Under the pieces are notes generated by a model. It did no database searches, had not been told where the DNA came from, and saw only the letters and a program-made list of their open reading frames with translations. A DNA stretch of 64,000 nt from NCBI GenBank assembly GCA_015956445.1, contig WIUZ02000011.1, positions 558,001-622,000 of the forward strand, in the 5' to 3' direction. Origin of the DNA: Thelephora terrestris (Eukaryota; Basidiomycota; Agaricomycetes; Thelephorales; Thelephoraceae). Positions 14,811 through 26,121 of this stretch are shown in pieces (within the stretch, counting starts at the first letter, position 1; the number at the start of each line of letters is the position of its first letter). The position numbers and the translations under genes are program-made.

Positions 14811-15433
14811 TACTCTTATTGGCACACGAAGTAAAACCTCACCTGTACAGTTACCACGCATTATGTAGGAATTATTCAACCAGGAGCAGTTCACTATTAG
14901 TGGCGTGGCGGCGGTAAGACCAAGCAAGTTGGGGAATCCGACCAGGATTATAACGAGGAATTTCAACAGTGGTAACGAGAGTAATGAAGGAACTAAAAAC
15001 GTGGGATACAGCTCACCGTGGCCATTGCGCAAAGCGATCGTTTTGACTTCCAACAGTCAAAGGTAACCGTGGCTGAATGGGGGTACCTGGAAGTACCCAC
15101 ACCTCAACGGGAGATCGAGTCGAGTTGAACCCGAAAAGAGACAAAAGGTGGCTTCAGGTCCGGTTAACCCATGATTTGGAGACGAGGCAGCACGCTTCGA
15201 GCGCGGTCGGTTCGTTGATCGACGATAGGGACATCGTGTTTTGCGCTAACTACGTGTAAAGCGTGGGAGTGATAATAGCGGATCACAGGAGCTACACATG
15301 TCGCTCACCGACGTTTCAAATCCAAGTACCGATAAGTCTATGAGTAGGACGTAGCTACGGCGATGCGAATTCTCACAGGGAGTTAACGCCCACGAACCCC
15401 AACCACGTCGTGATAAAATTCTATACACTTAAC
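14811..15433. other. Convergent intergenic region
   Basis: It lies between the stops of DUF6535 gene 1 and NOP13. No coding signal was found; it presumably holds two 3' UTRs. Confidence 0.5.
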
Positions 15434-17060
15434 TCAGAACGTGATCTTCTGTCCCTGACTGGGTAAAATCGCAGCAGTTCCTCTCTGAGCTAGAGCCAAA
15501 GCTGCTCCAGGTTTCGGTCGTTCACCCCTCCTCGAGGAGGCTCTCTCGAAACCTGACCCACGCTTCAGCTTCCTTTCCACCCTCTCCAACTCCCTCTCAC
15601 CGCCCTCCGTCAGCTGTCCAGCCGCAGGTTTCGGTTCCCTCTCAATGTGACCATCGCTTCTGGGTTTCCTAACCTTCCCAGGTCCATCACGGCCCTTGAA
15701 TGTTTTGTGTTTGTAGTCGCCGGACTCGCCGCGAGGACCACCGCCTCGGCGAACCGCATCAGGTGAAGCGTATTCAACAGTGAGCTTTCGACCGTCTAGA
15801 GAGTGATTTCGGGGGTTAATGAGTGCAGATGTGGCGTGTTCTGTTGACGTGAAGTCGGCGAAAGCCCACCTAGTGACCCTCGGAGATCAGTGATCAAGAT
15901 CACCAACGCCAGGGAACGAAGGAATTTACCCTTTACACTTGCCGCTATCCTCGAAAGTCCCCATACGGATCTTTCGTAGCCACTTGTCTTCCTTCCTTGG
16001 TCCATTCCCCTTTGGTTTCACTTTCGCTTCGCCACCATCCTCTCTTCCGTTGTCCGAGCTCTCTTCATCGTCGTTGTGGCTTGGAGTCTCTGTGGGTTTT
16101 TTTCTGTGCGCCTCAAGGAGTTGCCTTATCGAATCTTCTGTGGCTTCAAACCCAAGGTTCCCAAAAAACAAAGTAGGTCCCGGAGGCTGTTTCTGTGCGG
16201 CGAGGATCTTATGAGCGATCTTTGTTAGACCTGTTTTGGGAGCAGCTGATCGCAATGTCGACGGTTCCGTTGTCGTCGTCGCGATACCTTCGGTATTGGT
16301 TGTGATGGTGGTAGGACGACCGGCAAAGTCTTCACCTAAATGCCCACCGAATCAGCCGCGAACCGGTGATCCACGTCACGGTGGATCGGAATTACCATCT
16401 TTAATCAGCAATCGTCGTCCTTCCAAATTACGCTCAGATAGGGTGATAGCAGTGACTTTCGCATCTGGCGTCGCAAAATCCACATACGCAAACCTAACAG
16501 AGATCAACTCGATGCCCACACGGAGACAGTGAGCAATAGGGTACTCACCCAGAGTTTACCATAGGCCCAGCGCCGCTCGGAGGGGTCTTCATAGGCATGT
16601 GTATGCGCGTGACCTCCAACCCCTCAAAAAAATTCTTCAGCATAACCGCAGTAGTTTTATATGCCAAGTTTCCGATCCAGACCGAGTTTTGCCGTTTCGG
16701 TGGGGCGTCACTAGCTTCAGAGACACCTTCAGGTTTCTTTCCTTTCTTCGGCTTGAGCGGGGTAGATACGGATTTCGTCCGGGATTCTGACGAGACATCG
16801 GCGGGTACGGCATCTGCAGAGTTCAACTTTCGTTTCTTTTGCCTTCGTTTTTCCGCATGGGATAGGACTGGCTCGTCAGGTACGGGTTCAGTCTCTCGGA
16901 CATGAGAAGCTTCGGATCCAGAGTCCGAAGTTGAGTCTGACGCCAAAGATGAAGATGATGAAGGGGCCGGTAGTGAGTCTGAATGGGCAGTATCCTTCGA
17001 GATATCCGCGAGCTTGCGTTTCGCCTTACCAGTCGCGGAGGGTTTTTCAAGGGAAATCAT
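15434..17060 (-). CDS. NOP13: Nucleolar RNA-binding protein with two RRMs, NOP13-like
   Basis: Four exons (16549-17060, 16396-16493, 15930-16335, 15434-15869) give 483 aa. The first ~140 residues are Ser-rich and basic (KRRQKKRKLN). RRM1 starts at NSVWIGNLAYKT (RNP2) and continues into GFAYVDFATPDA (RNP1), split by an intron after NSG. RRM2 has TLFFGNLGFEAT and GWAFADFTST, with a charged insert (DDEESSDNGREDG) between them. The tail is Arg/Lys-rich (GGGPRGESGDYKHKTFKG). Family knowledge: yeast Nop13 and its paralogue Nop12 are nucleolar and act in pre-60S rRNA processing. The domain order and insert fit Nop13 best; another two-RRM nucleolar protein is possible. The start ATG (MISLEKPS) is the one followed by the basic Ser-rich region. 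Confidence 0.85.
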
Positions 17061-17577
17061 GGCGGAAAAGGTGATCGAGAAAGCTTCCCACGGTCGTTCA
17101 GGGCCTGAAACGCGTTGTGTGCGTTTTAACTTTTTGGCATTCAACCTCAATGGGAGTCCAGGGGCGCGCAGAATGACCACCACAGTTACTCGAGGATCCC
17201 CTCTCTACCGGGTTTCACTGAAGTCAAGACCTTCCTACGCTCCACTCTAACCTGCTCTGGCGAGGGATTGGGCAATCCTCTTCTCTTCGGCCTCTCAAAT
17301 GTTATCCCGCGTCCCAGAACCTTCAGAGAAAGTGCATTTGCCTAGAAGACGCAGAGATCAGGGATGCTATGCTTATGGGCTAGTTCTGTAGCGCCAAAAG
17401 GCTGCCGTGGGTCACTACGGGGGTGATCCTATACTCGGCGTGGCCTGGGATCTCGCAGAGGTCCCTGTTCTCTGCTCTGAAAAATCTCAGGAAAGGTTCG
17501 CACGCTTTTGTGTAAAGGAAGCTCATCCGCGGGGATCCACGGCTCAGGGACTGCAGTTGTATCAGACGCGATTATCC
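17061..17577. other. Intergenic upstream of NOP13 leading into duplication relics
   Basis: The first part should hold the NOP13 promoter. No gene is recognised; the DUF6535 relic begins near the right end. Confidence 0.4.
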
Positions 17578-17757
17578 CAGCGTCGTAATCGTCCCGAGTC
17601 CCAGGACGCCAAGCGAAGAATCTCTACACCGATCTACTTGAACCATTCGCGCAGGTGGTTTCGGCCGTGGTTGAGCGGGTTACACCATCGTCGGAGAAGC
17701 GGGGTGGCGATGGCTACAAGTGACCAGGAGGAGATATCTGTCATATAATCAACAACA
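17578..17757 (+). pseudogene. Relic of DUF6535 gene, extreme 3' end (relic 1)
   Basis: About 180 bp match the last coding part of DUF6535 gene 1 (roughly 14560-14765): the CGTCAAGCGA-like start, the GATCTACTTGAACCATTCGCG segment, then GTGGTTGAGCGGGTTAC and a final GGAGATATCTGTCATATAAT. There is an internal deletion and an early stop, and no long frame remains. It is closer to relic 2 (the shared GAACCATTCGCG where the intact gene has GCCACTCGCG), so the two relics share a parent. Confidence 0.7.
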
Positions 17758-17989
17758 TCAGAGATGTTCCACTGATACCCAGTGTCGGGTGGTCATCGAT
17801 CCCCTTATCAGCACACCGTGTGGGACTCACTTTTACGCCCATCACATTGCATCAGAACCGAACGGGACGGGGATCCGACCTTAATGCCACGAGGGACTTT
17901 ACAACGGAAGGAAGGCCTACAACACGGACTGTGGCTCACTGGGGTCACCGCCCGAGCTGGTCGCCCTGACCGTCAAAGCTAACCGTCGA

Positions 17990-18205
17990 GGTTCCAGGGC
18001 AAGCGCCTGGAAGCACAACAATGGCATGTTTACTCCTGGAAATGGGATTGTGGAACTACCAGTGTTTGTAATGCGAATACTGTACAACCTGCAACATATA
18101 AACGAAACCACTGCACGATTTATTGGGAAGCAGCAGTGATACGCTGTTGCTATTCCTCTGTCTAAAAGATGGGGCGGGTAAGCGGGGACATTATGGATGG
18201 ATATC
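17990..18205 (-). pseudogene. Relic of the RCF2 3' end (last exon, last intron part and 3' flank)
   Basis: This stretch aligns with 22215-22410. Shared blocks include TACTGTACAACCTG, the region around the RCF2 stop codon (GAAGCAGCRGYGATACGCT) and the intron boundary TCTAAAAGATGGGGCGGGT. The rest of RCF2 is absent. Because intron and flanking DNA are copied, this is a DNA-level duplication, not a retrocopy. Confidence 0.75.
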
Positions 18206-19062
18206 TCGTCGCCTCCGCGGAGCAGGAGTCTTCGAGGCCCACGGCTTTCTCAGGAATGAAGTAATCTTAACGACACAGTATACTTTATCCGGGATAGCGC
18301 CGCGACCTACGCAAGAGGCGCGTTTCCCTTTGTTGCAGATTCTCCTCGTGTTGTTATAAAGGCGGTGGATCTCGTGAGGGGGGCCGCGCCTACGAAGAAA
18401 TGCAATCTACACGTCGAGGCAATGACGTTGCAAAAGCGTGCACCAAAATCTCAGGGGGTTGCCCTCCTCATCCTCTACACGAAAAGCTTCTCTCCCCACA
18501 GTCGTTGTCGATATATCAGATGACGGCGAGAGCTACATTCTTCGGGAAGCTCGTTGGCGAGTACAAGGTGAGTCAGAAAGGAGGAAAGCACAGGATCATC
18601 GATCTCCCAAAACAGATACGCCTTGTCGAGTTATGTAACGCCCGTACTAACTACGTATGGACAGATCGGTCGTTGCATCTTCATCTTTTCCTCCATGCAA
18701 GGAGCCTCCTTTCTGCAGCTGTAAGGCTGAACACGATTGGGCCGTATGCATCACAGCAGCTCCTGCTGCACGTCATCCGCCCCGTCGTAGACGTAGAGTT
18801 TGACATATGTATATAAGGATATATAAGGATATATATAGGATAGGGTGTCAAAGGGTTACGGACATTATCATATCCGGGCGAGGAGATAATACGAGATGAG
18901 GGTGTTCTTAATGGACCAGCAACTACATGGCCATTAGGGGAGATTTTGGCATCTAGACATGATCTCCAGCATTCGCGAATATTCAATAGCTGATACAGTT
19001 GTTCGTTCCCGAAGGAGGTAGAATTACGAAGCCAACAACGAGTCCACGAGAATACGTAAAGC
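18206..19062. other. No gene recognised; short TATATA-rich tract
   Basis: A small simple repeat of TATATAAGGA type lies at about 18808-18840. A short frame reading VVVDISDDGESYILREARW (around 18500-18570, ending at a GTGAGT-like donor) looks mildly protein-like and may be another relic, but I cannot name a source. Confidence 0.35.
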
Positions 19063-19520
19063 TTAGGTCGTTGCAGCCAAGGTAAGCCGGGATAAAAGCT
19101 CTGCCTGGGATCGCGCAAGGTCCGCTACTGACGACATCATGAACGTTTCCTAAGCACACGCGGTGTGTGAGTCGATGTAAATGAAAGCAGCGCACGATCA
19201 GATTACCTGGAACTGGCGCTGACGACACAGGTCGTCTGTGCTTGCAGCAAACGTGTCCAGTAGGTACCGGCCCAAGGCTGGACCCCGTTGGACTTCGCAT
19301 GCCAATAATGATCGCACATATGCCAACACATGATCTAACATTTCGGTCACTGATTTAATGGATTGTTCAAGGGCCTCGAGATCGGATATTGGTTGCGTAC
19401 CTCCAGGGCCTGCAGCTGCTGATGAAGCTGAGGCCAGAAGGTCCACTGCGATGAAAACTCAATACCAGATACGGGGCGCAGTGAAACGAGACTCACACCC
19501 GCTCTTCTCGGTTTCACAAA
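19063..19520 (-). pseudogene. Truncated duplicate of the eIF3f C-terminus
   Basis: Three joined pieces (about 19497-19520, 19207-19445, 19063-19149) with proper GT-AG introns read ETEKSG/LDLLASASS ... ISDLEALEQSIKSVTEML ... LGRYLLDTFAASTDDL ... ETFMMSSVADLARSQAELL and end at a TAA. This matches the C-terminal half of translation initiation factor eIF3 subunit f: the helices after the MPN domain. The N-terminal MPN domain is missing upstream, where the sequence becomes unrelated. The retained introns and open frame show a recent DNA-level partial duplication. There is no start codon or promoter evidence, so it is treated as a relic. Confidence 0.75.
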
Positions 19521-19530
19521 CCCTGAGGTA

Positions 19531-20364
19531 TTGTATCAACGCGGAGAGGCCTTGAGGCAGAAGATTAACACCATATTATGTAATCAATCAAAGCACAACA
19601 GACAGAAGAATGTACAATGTAATACGAACGTAACGAAAGGCAGACTGAAGTTGCCGATCAGCGCCCGTGACGTAGCCCCCAGGTGCCACTGCCTCGGACG
19701 CGACTCAGCCAGAGTTTGGGTCGACTATACCGACCACTGAGTGGGCCACGAAGCTGCCAGCTACCGTGCCGCTACACAAACTGGGAGCTGTGCAGCCTGT
19801 CACAACGGCTGAGCTATCAGCTGTCCAACACTGCACGGTCGCGTATGCCTGGCACGCGTTCACCCCTTCTTGGGTGTATGGGGACTAGCCCACGTCCATC
19901 GGTGAGCTGGTTTCAGTACCTGCTTACTGAGTGCAACTGCAGATCGATTAGCCCACTCGAATGAAGCTGACACAGACCCTCCTGCACCCATAGAATCTGT
20001 TAATCTCTCTTCGCGCCCGCTTCGTTACTCAGAAACTTCAAATGCGCGCCGGATGTCCGTTTCACCTATAGCCTCCCTCCGAGTCGTGGGAGGCTTGTGG
20101 TTCGGCATATGTCGAAGATCAGAGGCCAGATAGGAGCTCCCCGAGTTTAGGTCTATGATGCAAGTAGCGTATGAAAGTGAAGAAATCGAAGCTCTCCAAT
20201 ACTTAGGGAAGGTCACGTAGACGCACCTGGATTGCTCATGAAATGATCGTGCAAATACGAGCCATATGAACGGAACCAACTTCGCGCCCTTGATAGATAT
20301 TCGGATAGGCCTCATGCATCTCTCTTCAAAAGTCAAAGTTGCAGTGAAGCTGTACTCCCCGACT
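19531..20364. other. No gene recognised between relics
   Basis: Open frames on both strands are short and of low-complexity composition. A 135-codon minus-strand frame (20025-20432) runs into the DUF6535 relic and has no recognisable domain. Confidence 0.4.
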
Positions 20365-21350
20365 CTCTCCCCCATCCAGAAGGTTCGATTCGGGTGTGCA
20401 AAAGGTGCGTTCTCTCGCTCATACGTTGACATTAGGGGTTGACTGGGGATATTAAATACCTTCAGCTGAGTTTCAAAGACGAAGATGGTAGTCGAACATA
20501 TTACCGGAACCGTCTTGGCGACGTTTCTGCGCCGTTACGCCAGAGCGGCGACAGAGCATCTCTCACGCCTCGCCAAGAAGCTAATGTCCCCCCTCACCAA
20601 TGCTCCCTGGATAAAAAGGCTCAGCCCATCGAAAGGCGAAGAGGATGGTGTGGCGGATGTCGAAGGTCGCAAAACCCGGGGCCCTCATTCTCTGGGGGGA
20701 GCAGTGACATCTGCAGCCCCAACTTCAAACAATCCCCTTCTCAATAAGGTTTCAGAGTGTCTCAAGCTCCATATCGACCGGGACGGAGGGTGGGAAGACG
20801 GCACGGTTTATGGCGGCCTCGCCGCAGTCAGGGACATTCCTCAATTAGGAACTCACCTCCCTGAGGTTAGCTTCCTCGCGACGCTTGCCGAAGCAATGGA
20901 GGAGAACAAGCCATTAGATGTCAGGAGGGTAGCTTACAACGTCATTCAGGCAGCAAAAGATGGGTGGCTCAGGTCGGCGGAATTGCGTCAGACCCTCAAG
21001 GCTCACGACTTGCCCCGGCGGCTGCGCAGCGTCGTCCTCAAAACTGGCTGTCCTGATCACCAACTTTCGTTCCTCAAGATGATGGAGATCCTATCCGAGG
21101 ACAGGTACTGGCACCCCTACCTCAGGGAAGCCACGGACCTTTGGTCAGATTTCCGCCGCACACAACAGGTCATCACAATCCTTCGTCGCGTCGGCGAAAT
21201 AGGGCCACCGCCCCCGGTGGAAGGTCACGACCTCTCTCTCGATAACCTCAGCCTAGTCAAAATCGGGGAACACGAGTAGGCGCGAGTCCTAGGACGTCAA
21301 GCGAATGATCTCTCCATACATCTACTCGAACCATTCGCGAAGGTCATAAC
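20365..21350 (+). pseudogene. Relic of DUF6535 gene, 3' exon with preceding intron (relic 2)
   Basis: Similarity begins at the end of the exon-4 equivalent (GGTTCGATTCGGGTGTGCAA), continues through the copied intron (GTGCGTTCTCTCGCTCATACG) and most of the last exon. The best piece (20740-21280) reads DGGWEDGTVYGGLAAVRDIPQL ... FLKMMEILSEDRYWHPYLREA, parallel to gene 1. It lacks the membrane domain, has internal deletions and a premature stop at 21277-21279, and its 3' coding DNA continues after that stop. A host gene relic made by DNA duplication. Confidence 0.85.
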
Positions 21351-22334
21351 GAGGTTCCCGGGAGAGTAGGACGTTGTTCGCCAAAAGCGATGCGCTTCAT
21401 TTCTAACCACGCCGTTCCCCATGGACTTCATAAAACCACCAAAACACTGTTCGGTCTGACGTGGAGGAGGAGCCCCTCGGGAGGGAGGGAAAATCTTCCA
21501 CGATCTGTAACTCATACACCATACAGTCGAATTGCTCTAATTGCATAGTATCTTATTGCACAAATCCTAAAAAGCATCGGATTTCGGCCAGAACAATGGC
21601 GGTACAGGGGGGCGCTTAGAAATAGTGCTTGATGCATAATGCATAGACCTTGGGATGTCCTCTGTCAGCCATTTATGCAGGTAAGCCACCTCGCTTACGG
21701 CCATCCGACATCGGACCGCGCGGTCATTGTTACCGGTGGAAGAGATAGCCCATGAACGGGACCAGGCAAGTAGTAGGAACAATGCAAAAGCGACTACACA
21801 ATTGATTAAACAACAACAAAATTAGCCGTTCGCCCTAAATTTCCCAACTATAACTTAAGGGGCCCTGCCCCCAAAGCCGCTGGCGCAAGGTGAAATCACA
21901 CCAGGAGATGTAGAATGCTGGACGGGTGAAGTGGTTTGTTGGTCACGCATTTGAGTTAGTCACAATACGTTACATATTTGTCACATGCGTTGATAGCAGA
22001 GTAGAGGAGGGATGAGCCGACAGGCCGCCAACCCGGCGACCGCTCTCTCTACTCCCTTGGACGCTCGGTGCGGCTTCTCACCTATCCCATCAGTCGAAAG
22101 TAACCATCACTAAGTGGGTTTGAAACGCCTACCGTGATATTAAACTTGAACCCTAAGTCCAGCTGTGTGCGGACATAAGAATGTGATCGACTGGAATTTC
22201 CACTGGAATAATGCAATGTTCCAGGCCAAGCACATGGAAACACAACAACGATGTATTTGTAGAGGTGGGATTGAAAAACTACTATATCTAATGGGGATAC
22301 TGTACAACCTGTAACATATGTCCGAGATAGTAAT
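21351..22334. other. Intergenic 3' of RCF2
   Basis: It includes the RCF2 3' UTR and the flank (from ~22200) that is duplicated at 17990-18125. No gene was recognised. Confidence 0.45.
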
Positions 22335-23340
22335 CTATTGCGAAGCAGCGGCGATACGCTCCTTCTCGCGTTGCTGTTCCTCGATCTAAAAGATGGGGCG
22401 GGTCAGCGGAGGTCATTTTGGAAGCTGGTTGGGATGTGTATCTTACAACTTGGGACCACGAGTGGTCAACGGGTCTCTGTTCGGAATATTTGTCAGAAAT
22501 CAGGGCCTGCGCCCAAAAAGGCGACGAGACATACGTGGGCAGCAGCCTGGGCACGGACCTGGTGGGTCAGGATGCCAGCAGCAATGAGAACGCCAATGGT
22601 CAATCCCTGCGCCCACATACGAGCCTGAACAACCTACCGAACCAAATAAGATTCTTTCAGAGGCAAGAAGACACAAAAATGGACACGCACCTTCTGTGAC
22701 GTCGACTGATTCCTATCCTTCATGATGATAGCAGCAGCGACACCCATACTCGCAGCCCAACTTCCGAGAATCAACGAATACTGATGCTTGAGTGCCCAAT
22801 CCCCAATCTTGTCTTTCGTCGAAAGCGACTCCCATCTTTTCCGTTCCTCGTGCTCCTGTTCGTCGAGAAGCTCCTTTCCGGTGCCTTGCCTATAAGGCGT
22901 GATCGGAGTGATGGTTAATGACGGAACGGAACGGGAAGGAGAAAAGGGAGGGGGAATGAGGTTTCCCTTACCAGGTCGACATGTCGTATTCCACCCCACG
23001 CCTCTCAGCCTGAATAGCATAACAAGGCCCTTCAATCCACAACCGAGATCAGATTGTTGCCGTTTGCGAGAGAACGCAGTCAAGAGCGCGAAACCTACCT
23101 ACGACCAAGATGATGCCAAGAGCTTTGAGTTGAATGGGTAACCCTCTGTAAAACGGCACTCTCTTGTGAAGCAACCAAGAGCCTGGGAGCGAGATAGCCA
23201 AGCCGGCAGCGATACCCTCCACTGCTCCTCGGAAGGTGGCAGCGTCGTGTTTTTCAAGGTCTTCCTGACTAACGATCTAGAACGAGAACGTAAACACGCT
23301 GTGATGACCTGAGCATTGGAGGACTCAAGCTGACTTTCAT
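22335..23340 (-). CDS. RCF2: Respiratory supercomplex factor 2 (HIG1-domain mitochondrial inner membrane protein)
   Basis: Seven exons (23335-23340, 23103-23276, 22972-23009, 22691-22889, 22535-22633, 22447-22476, 22335-22385) give 198 aa. The first coding exon is only ATGAAA. N-terminal helices (GAVEGIAAGLAISLPGSWLL, PIQLKALGIILV) are followed by AERRGVEYDMSTW and the HIG1 domain (HQYSLILGSWAASMGVAAAI, then WAQGLTIGVLIAAGIL). The tail HRPVDHSWSQVIEEQQREKERIA is typical of fungal Rcf2. Family knowledge: it associates with cytochrome c oxidase and III-IV supercomplexes and tunes oxidase activity. Every join keeps phase and matches the family. The last two exons and the 3' flank exist as a relic about 4.2 kb to the left. 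Confidence 0.92.
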
Positions 23341-23720
23341 GATGGTTGTGGTGGTGGTAGTAGATGAAGTTGTTGGAGGAAGGAGGTTCTATGTAACGCT
23401 GACATCATATAATTCTAGCTCCCTCGGCCCCTGTCGGACTCTTTCCATTCCCCTCTCGTCATCCGGCTCGTAATCGGAGCACATCGCCGACAAGTGCTGT
23501 CAAGCGTCAACCTTCCACTCTAGGCCTTAATATCCGATGATGTCAGTCCATTCGGCATTCCAAGAGGCAGGGTCTACAACAATTGAAGCAATGTGCTGAC
23601 AGAGAATAACAAACATTGACAAAGGAAATTACAAGAGACAATACAAGTTCGTGAAGAGGGGGAAGGGGTTTCAATGTCATGACTACGAAGATCCAGTTCG
23701 AGAAAAGCAAATAATAATCG
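23341..23720. other. Intergenic between two minus-strand genes
   Basis: It holds the RCF2 promoter and 5' UTR and the 3' UTR of the coiled-coil gene. Nothing else was seen. Confidence 0.45.
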
Positions 23721-26121
23721 TTACGCCCGTTTCCGGTCAGCCTCCTTCAACACGTTCCGAGGCCCTCGTCGAGCCATCGCCCAAACAAAGACCAGGATGA
23801 TCAAAGCAAACTGAAGCCACAGCCAAAGTTCCAACATACACCCGACCAACCCCGTGCGTCGTTTCTTGCTTTCTTTGACGTCAACTTCGGCAATTTCTTC
23901 TTCTTCCTCCTCAGGGTGCTCAGGTGGTGCCTCTTCGGGTTCATCAAGATTCACCTCGACCACATGTGAGCTTTGGGAAGGGGTGATGATGGTGACGGAT
24001 GGGGATCCCGTAATTTGTTGGACTGCGTTTTGGAACATCTCGGAGACCAACGGAGCCGAAACCCTCCTCGGCCTCGACGCTGATATCGCCACGTCCTCCA
24101 ACCTCCCGTCTGACCAACGAGTCGACCGTGCAGATATAGTCTGGCTCAATAGTCTGGAACGAAGTTGAGACTTGTTCCTGTCAAAAGTGCCAGTATCCGA
24201 GGAGCGATGCTTATCCCGCATACTGCTACTCCGTTGGTGAGAAGGCGCAGTAAGATGTGTGGGTGTGGGAGTTGGGCTGCTGTCGATCCTCGACGCGCTG
24301 CGACTATGAGACATGCGGGCGGAAGGCGTATTATCGGTCATAAGCGCAGTGAGGCTGAGAAGACTGGTTGTCCGAACGTGACGATGCTCGGAAGCACTTC
24401 CGTCCATATCGTCCCCATATTCACTTCCAAGCTCGCTTCCGAGACTGCGAATGTGAGCGGGAGGATCTTGTGGCATAAGCAGAGGTGAGCCGATCGGAGA
24501 TACGCCTCTGGAGAAAATCTTGGAATCATCCATATCGTCCGAGTCCTCGTCTTGCAAGTCCATGAGGGAAAGCGTTCGTCCGCGCATCTCAAGAGAATCG
24601 AACAGTCCAACGATGGTCCCTCGAGATCGGGATTGGCCGTGTTCCAATTCATCGTACGTGTCGTCATCGCCCTCGAATAGCTCGGTGGCAAGGCGCTTGT
24701 GGATATCCTCGTTAATTGTGCGCCGTAGGCTGCTAAACCTGATCGGCAATTCTTCCTCCGGGACGGATTCCAAGGAGCCTCCAAACGGATTGTCGTTGGC
24801 GTCCAAAAACTCATCCTCGTCCACGATCTCAACCTCAACATCCTCGTCGTCGCTCAAATAATCATACACCTTCCTCATCCCCTCCGCTCCAATCATCGCC
24901 TTCTTGAGCTTCTTGTCCGATTCGTTCTGCTGATCGTTTATCTCCTGGTTCGTCTCCTCGAGCTCCCTGATCTTGTGCATGAGTTGCGAGATCAAGTCGA
25001 CCTCGGAGCCCTGTGATCCGCTGGGGAACGAGACCCGCTCGTCACGCGAATCGTCTGCTTCAAACCGGGTGAACCTCTTGACAGGGATGGACGGTGGGGA
25101 GAAATCAACGACTTCCGGATGCTGTTGTTGTTGCTTCTCCCTCAGAGCCAAGAGCCTCTCATCTCTCTCCAGCCTCTGCCTCTTTGCCTCCGAGGACCTC
25201 TCGATCTCCTTCTCCTTCTGTTGGAGTTGCTCCAAAGCCTTGTCCAAATCGCCTTTCAGCCTCTCGATCTCTCGTTCCAGTTTCCCAAGCTTCCGCTTAG
25301 CGGATTCATCGGCCTTGGTCGCCTCCCTCTCAAGATCCTCCAACTGCGAAGTAAGCTGGGCGTTCTGATCGGCAAGTTGGCCGAGTTCGACGGGAGTCAT
25401 TGATATCCGCTTGCTCCCTTTCCGCCGACCCACACTCGACGCGGAGAGCATAGAGGAAGAGATGATAGGGGATAGGGGCCGAAGGTAAGCACTGTCCGAG
25501 TTTCCATCTGAACTCGGTCGAGAGAGCGCAAAACTGCTTCGCGGGCTGCCAAGGGGGGAAGCGATGGGTGAAGCGCCGGGTATACGCTGTACGAGGGATT
25601 CGTATTTGGTCTTTAGCGCTTGGTTATCTACGTGCAGAGATTTGACCAATTGAGAGGTAACCCCGAAACCTGCATATATCCGACAGGGGTTAGCCACCGT
25701 CGATCATCCGAATGAGGATTGGGGTAAACAAAGTAGCAAGCTTCAGCTCGAACGAGAGAGAGCAGAAGAGCAGAAGAAACATGAAGGAGGTGAGAGACGT
25801 ACGCTCTTCACGAGATTTGATGATTCCCTCAGCCTTGCTCAACAACCCGCTCAACTCCTCCCTCGACTTCTCCAACAACCAAGTCTCGGGTCCAGGCCCG
25901 TCCCCAACGTTTCCTCCATTATTGGACTCGAGTAACTGAGAAGTAACGGGCAAAGGAGATCCCAGCACCGGCTCCGAAGTGCTGTAGTATGGGGGCGGAG
26001 GTGAGCCCGATGAGGCTTTGCCCCTGGGAGAGACCTTGGTCGAAGCCTGAGAGGATTTCCGAGCTCGGACTTTGGCAGGAGGTTGGGGGCGTGGAGTCGT
26101 TCGTGTTTCGTCAGATAGCAT
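23721..26121 (-). CDS. Tail-anchored coiled-coil protein, function unknown
   Basis: Two exons (25803-26121, 23721-25669) give 755 aa. The N-terminal 70 residues are disordered (poly-Pro, Ser). A coiled coil follows from the LLSKAEGIIKSREE/RFGVTSQLVKSLHVDNQALK junction, with a strong heptad region (ERLKGDLDKALEQLQQKEKE) near 240-300 and another near 330-370. The middle is acidic and Ser-rich (DDEDVEVEIVDEDEF). One hydrophobic segment lies just before the C-terminus (LELWLWLQFALIILVFVWAM, about 717-737), leaving a 16-18 residue basic tail. This is a tail-anchored layout, as in nuclear-envelope or ER tethers; a KASH-type or organelle-tether role is only a guess. A run of six in-frame GAC codons directly precedes the ATG and may belong to a longer N-terminus. 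Confidence 0.85.

Noticed and set aside
18808-18840. TATATAAGGA tandem repeat considered as a promoter or transposon end
   Set aside because: Too short and imperfect, with no neighbouring gene start, inverted repeats or target duplication.
20025-20432. 135-codon minus-strand frame beside DUF6535 relic 2
   Set aside because: It runs into the relic on the opposite strand; no domain, likely chance.
17061-22334. Possibility that the relic region is a transposable element
   Set aside because: No transposase, reverse transcriptase, terminal repeats or target-site duplications were seen; the content is host gene fragments with introns.
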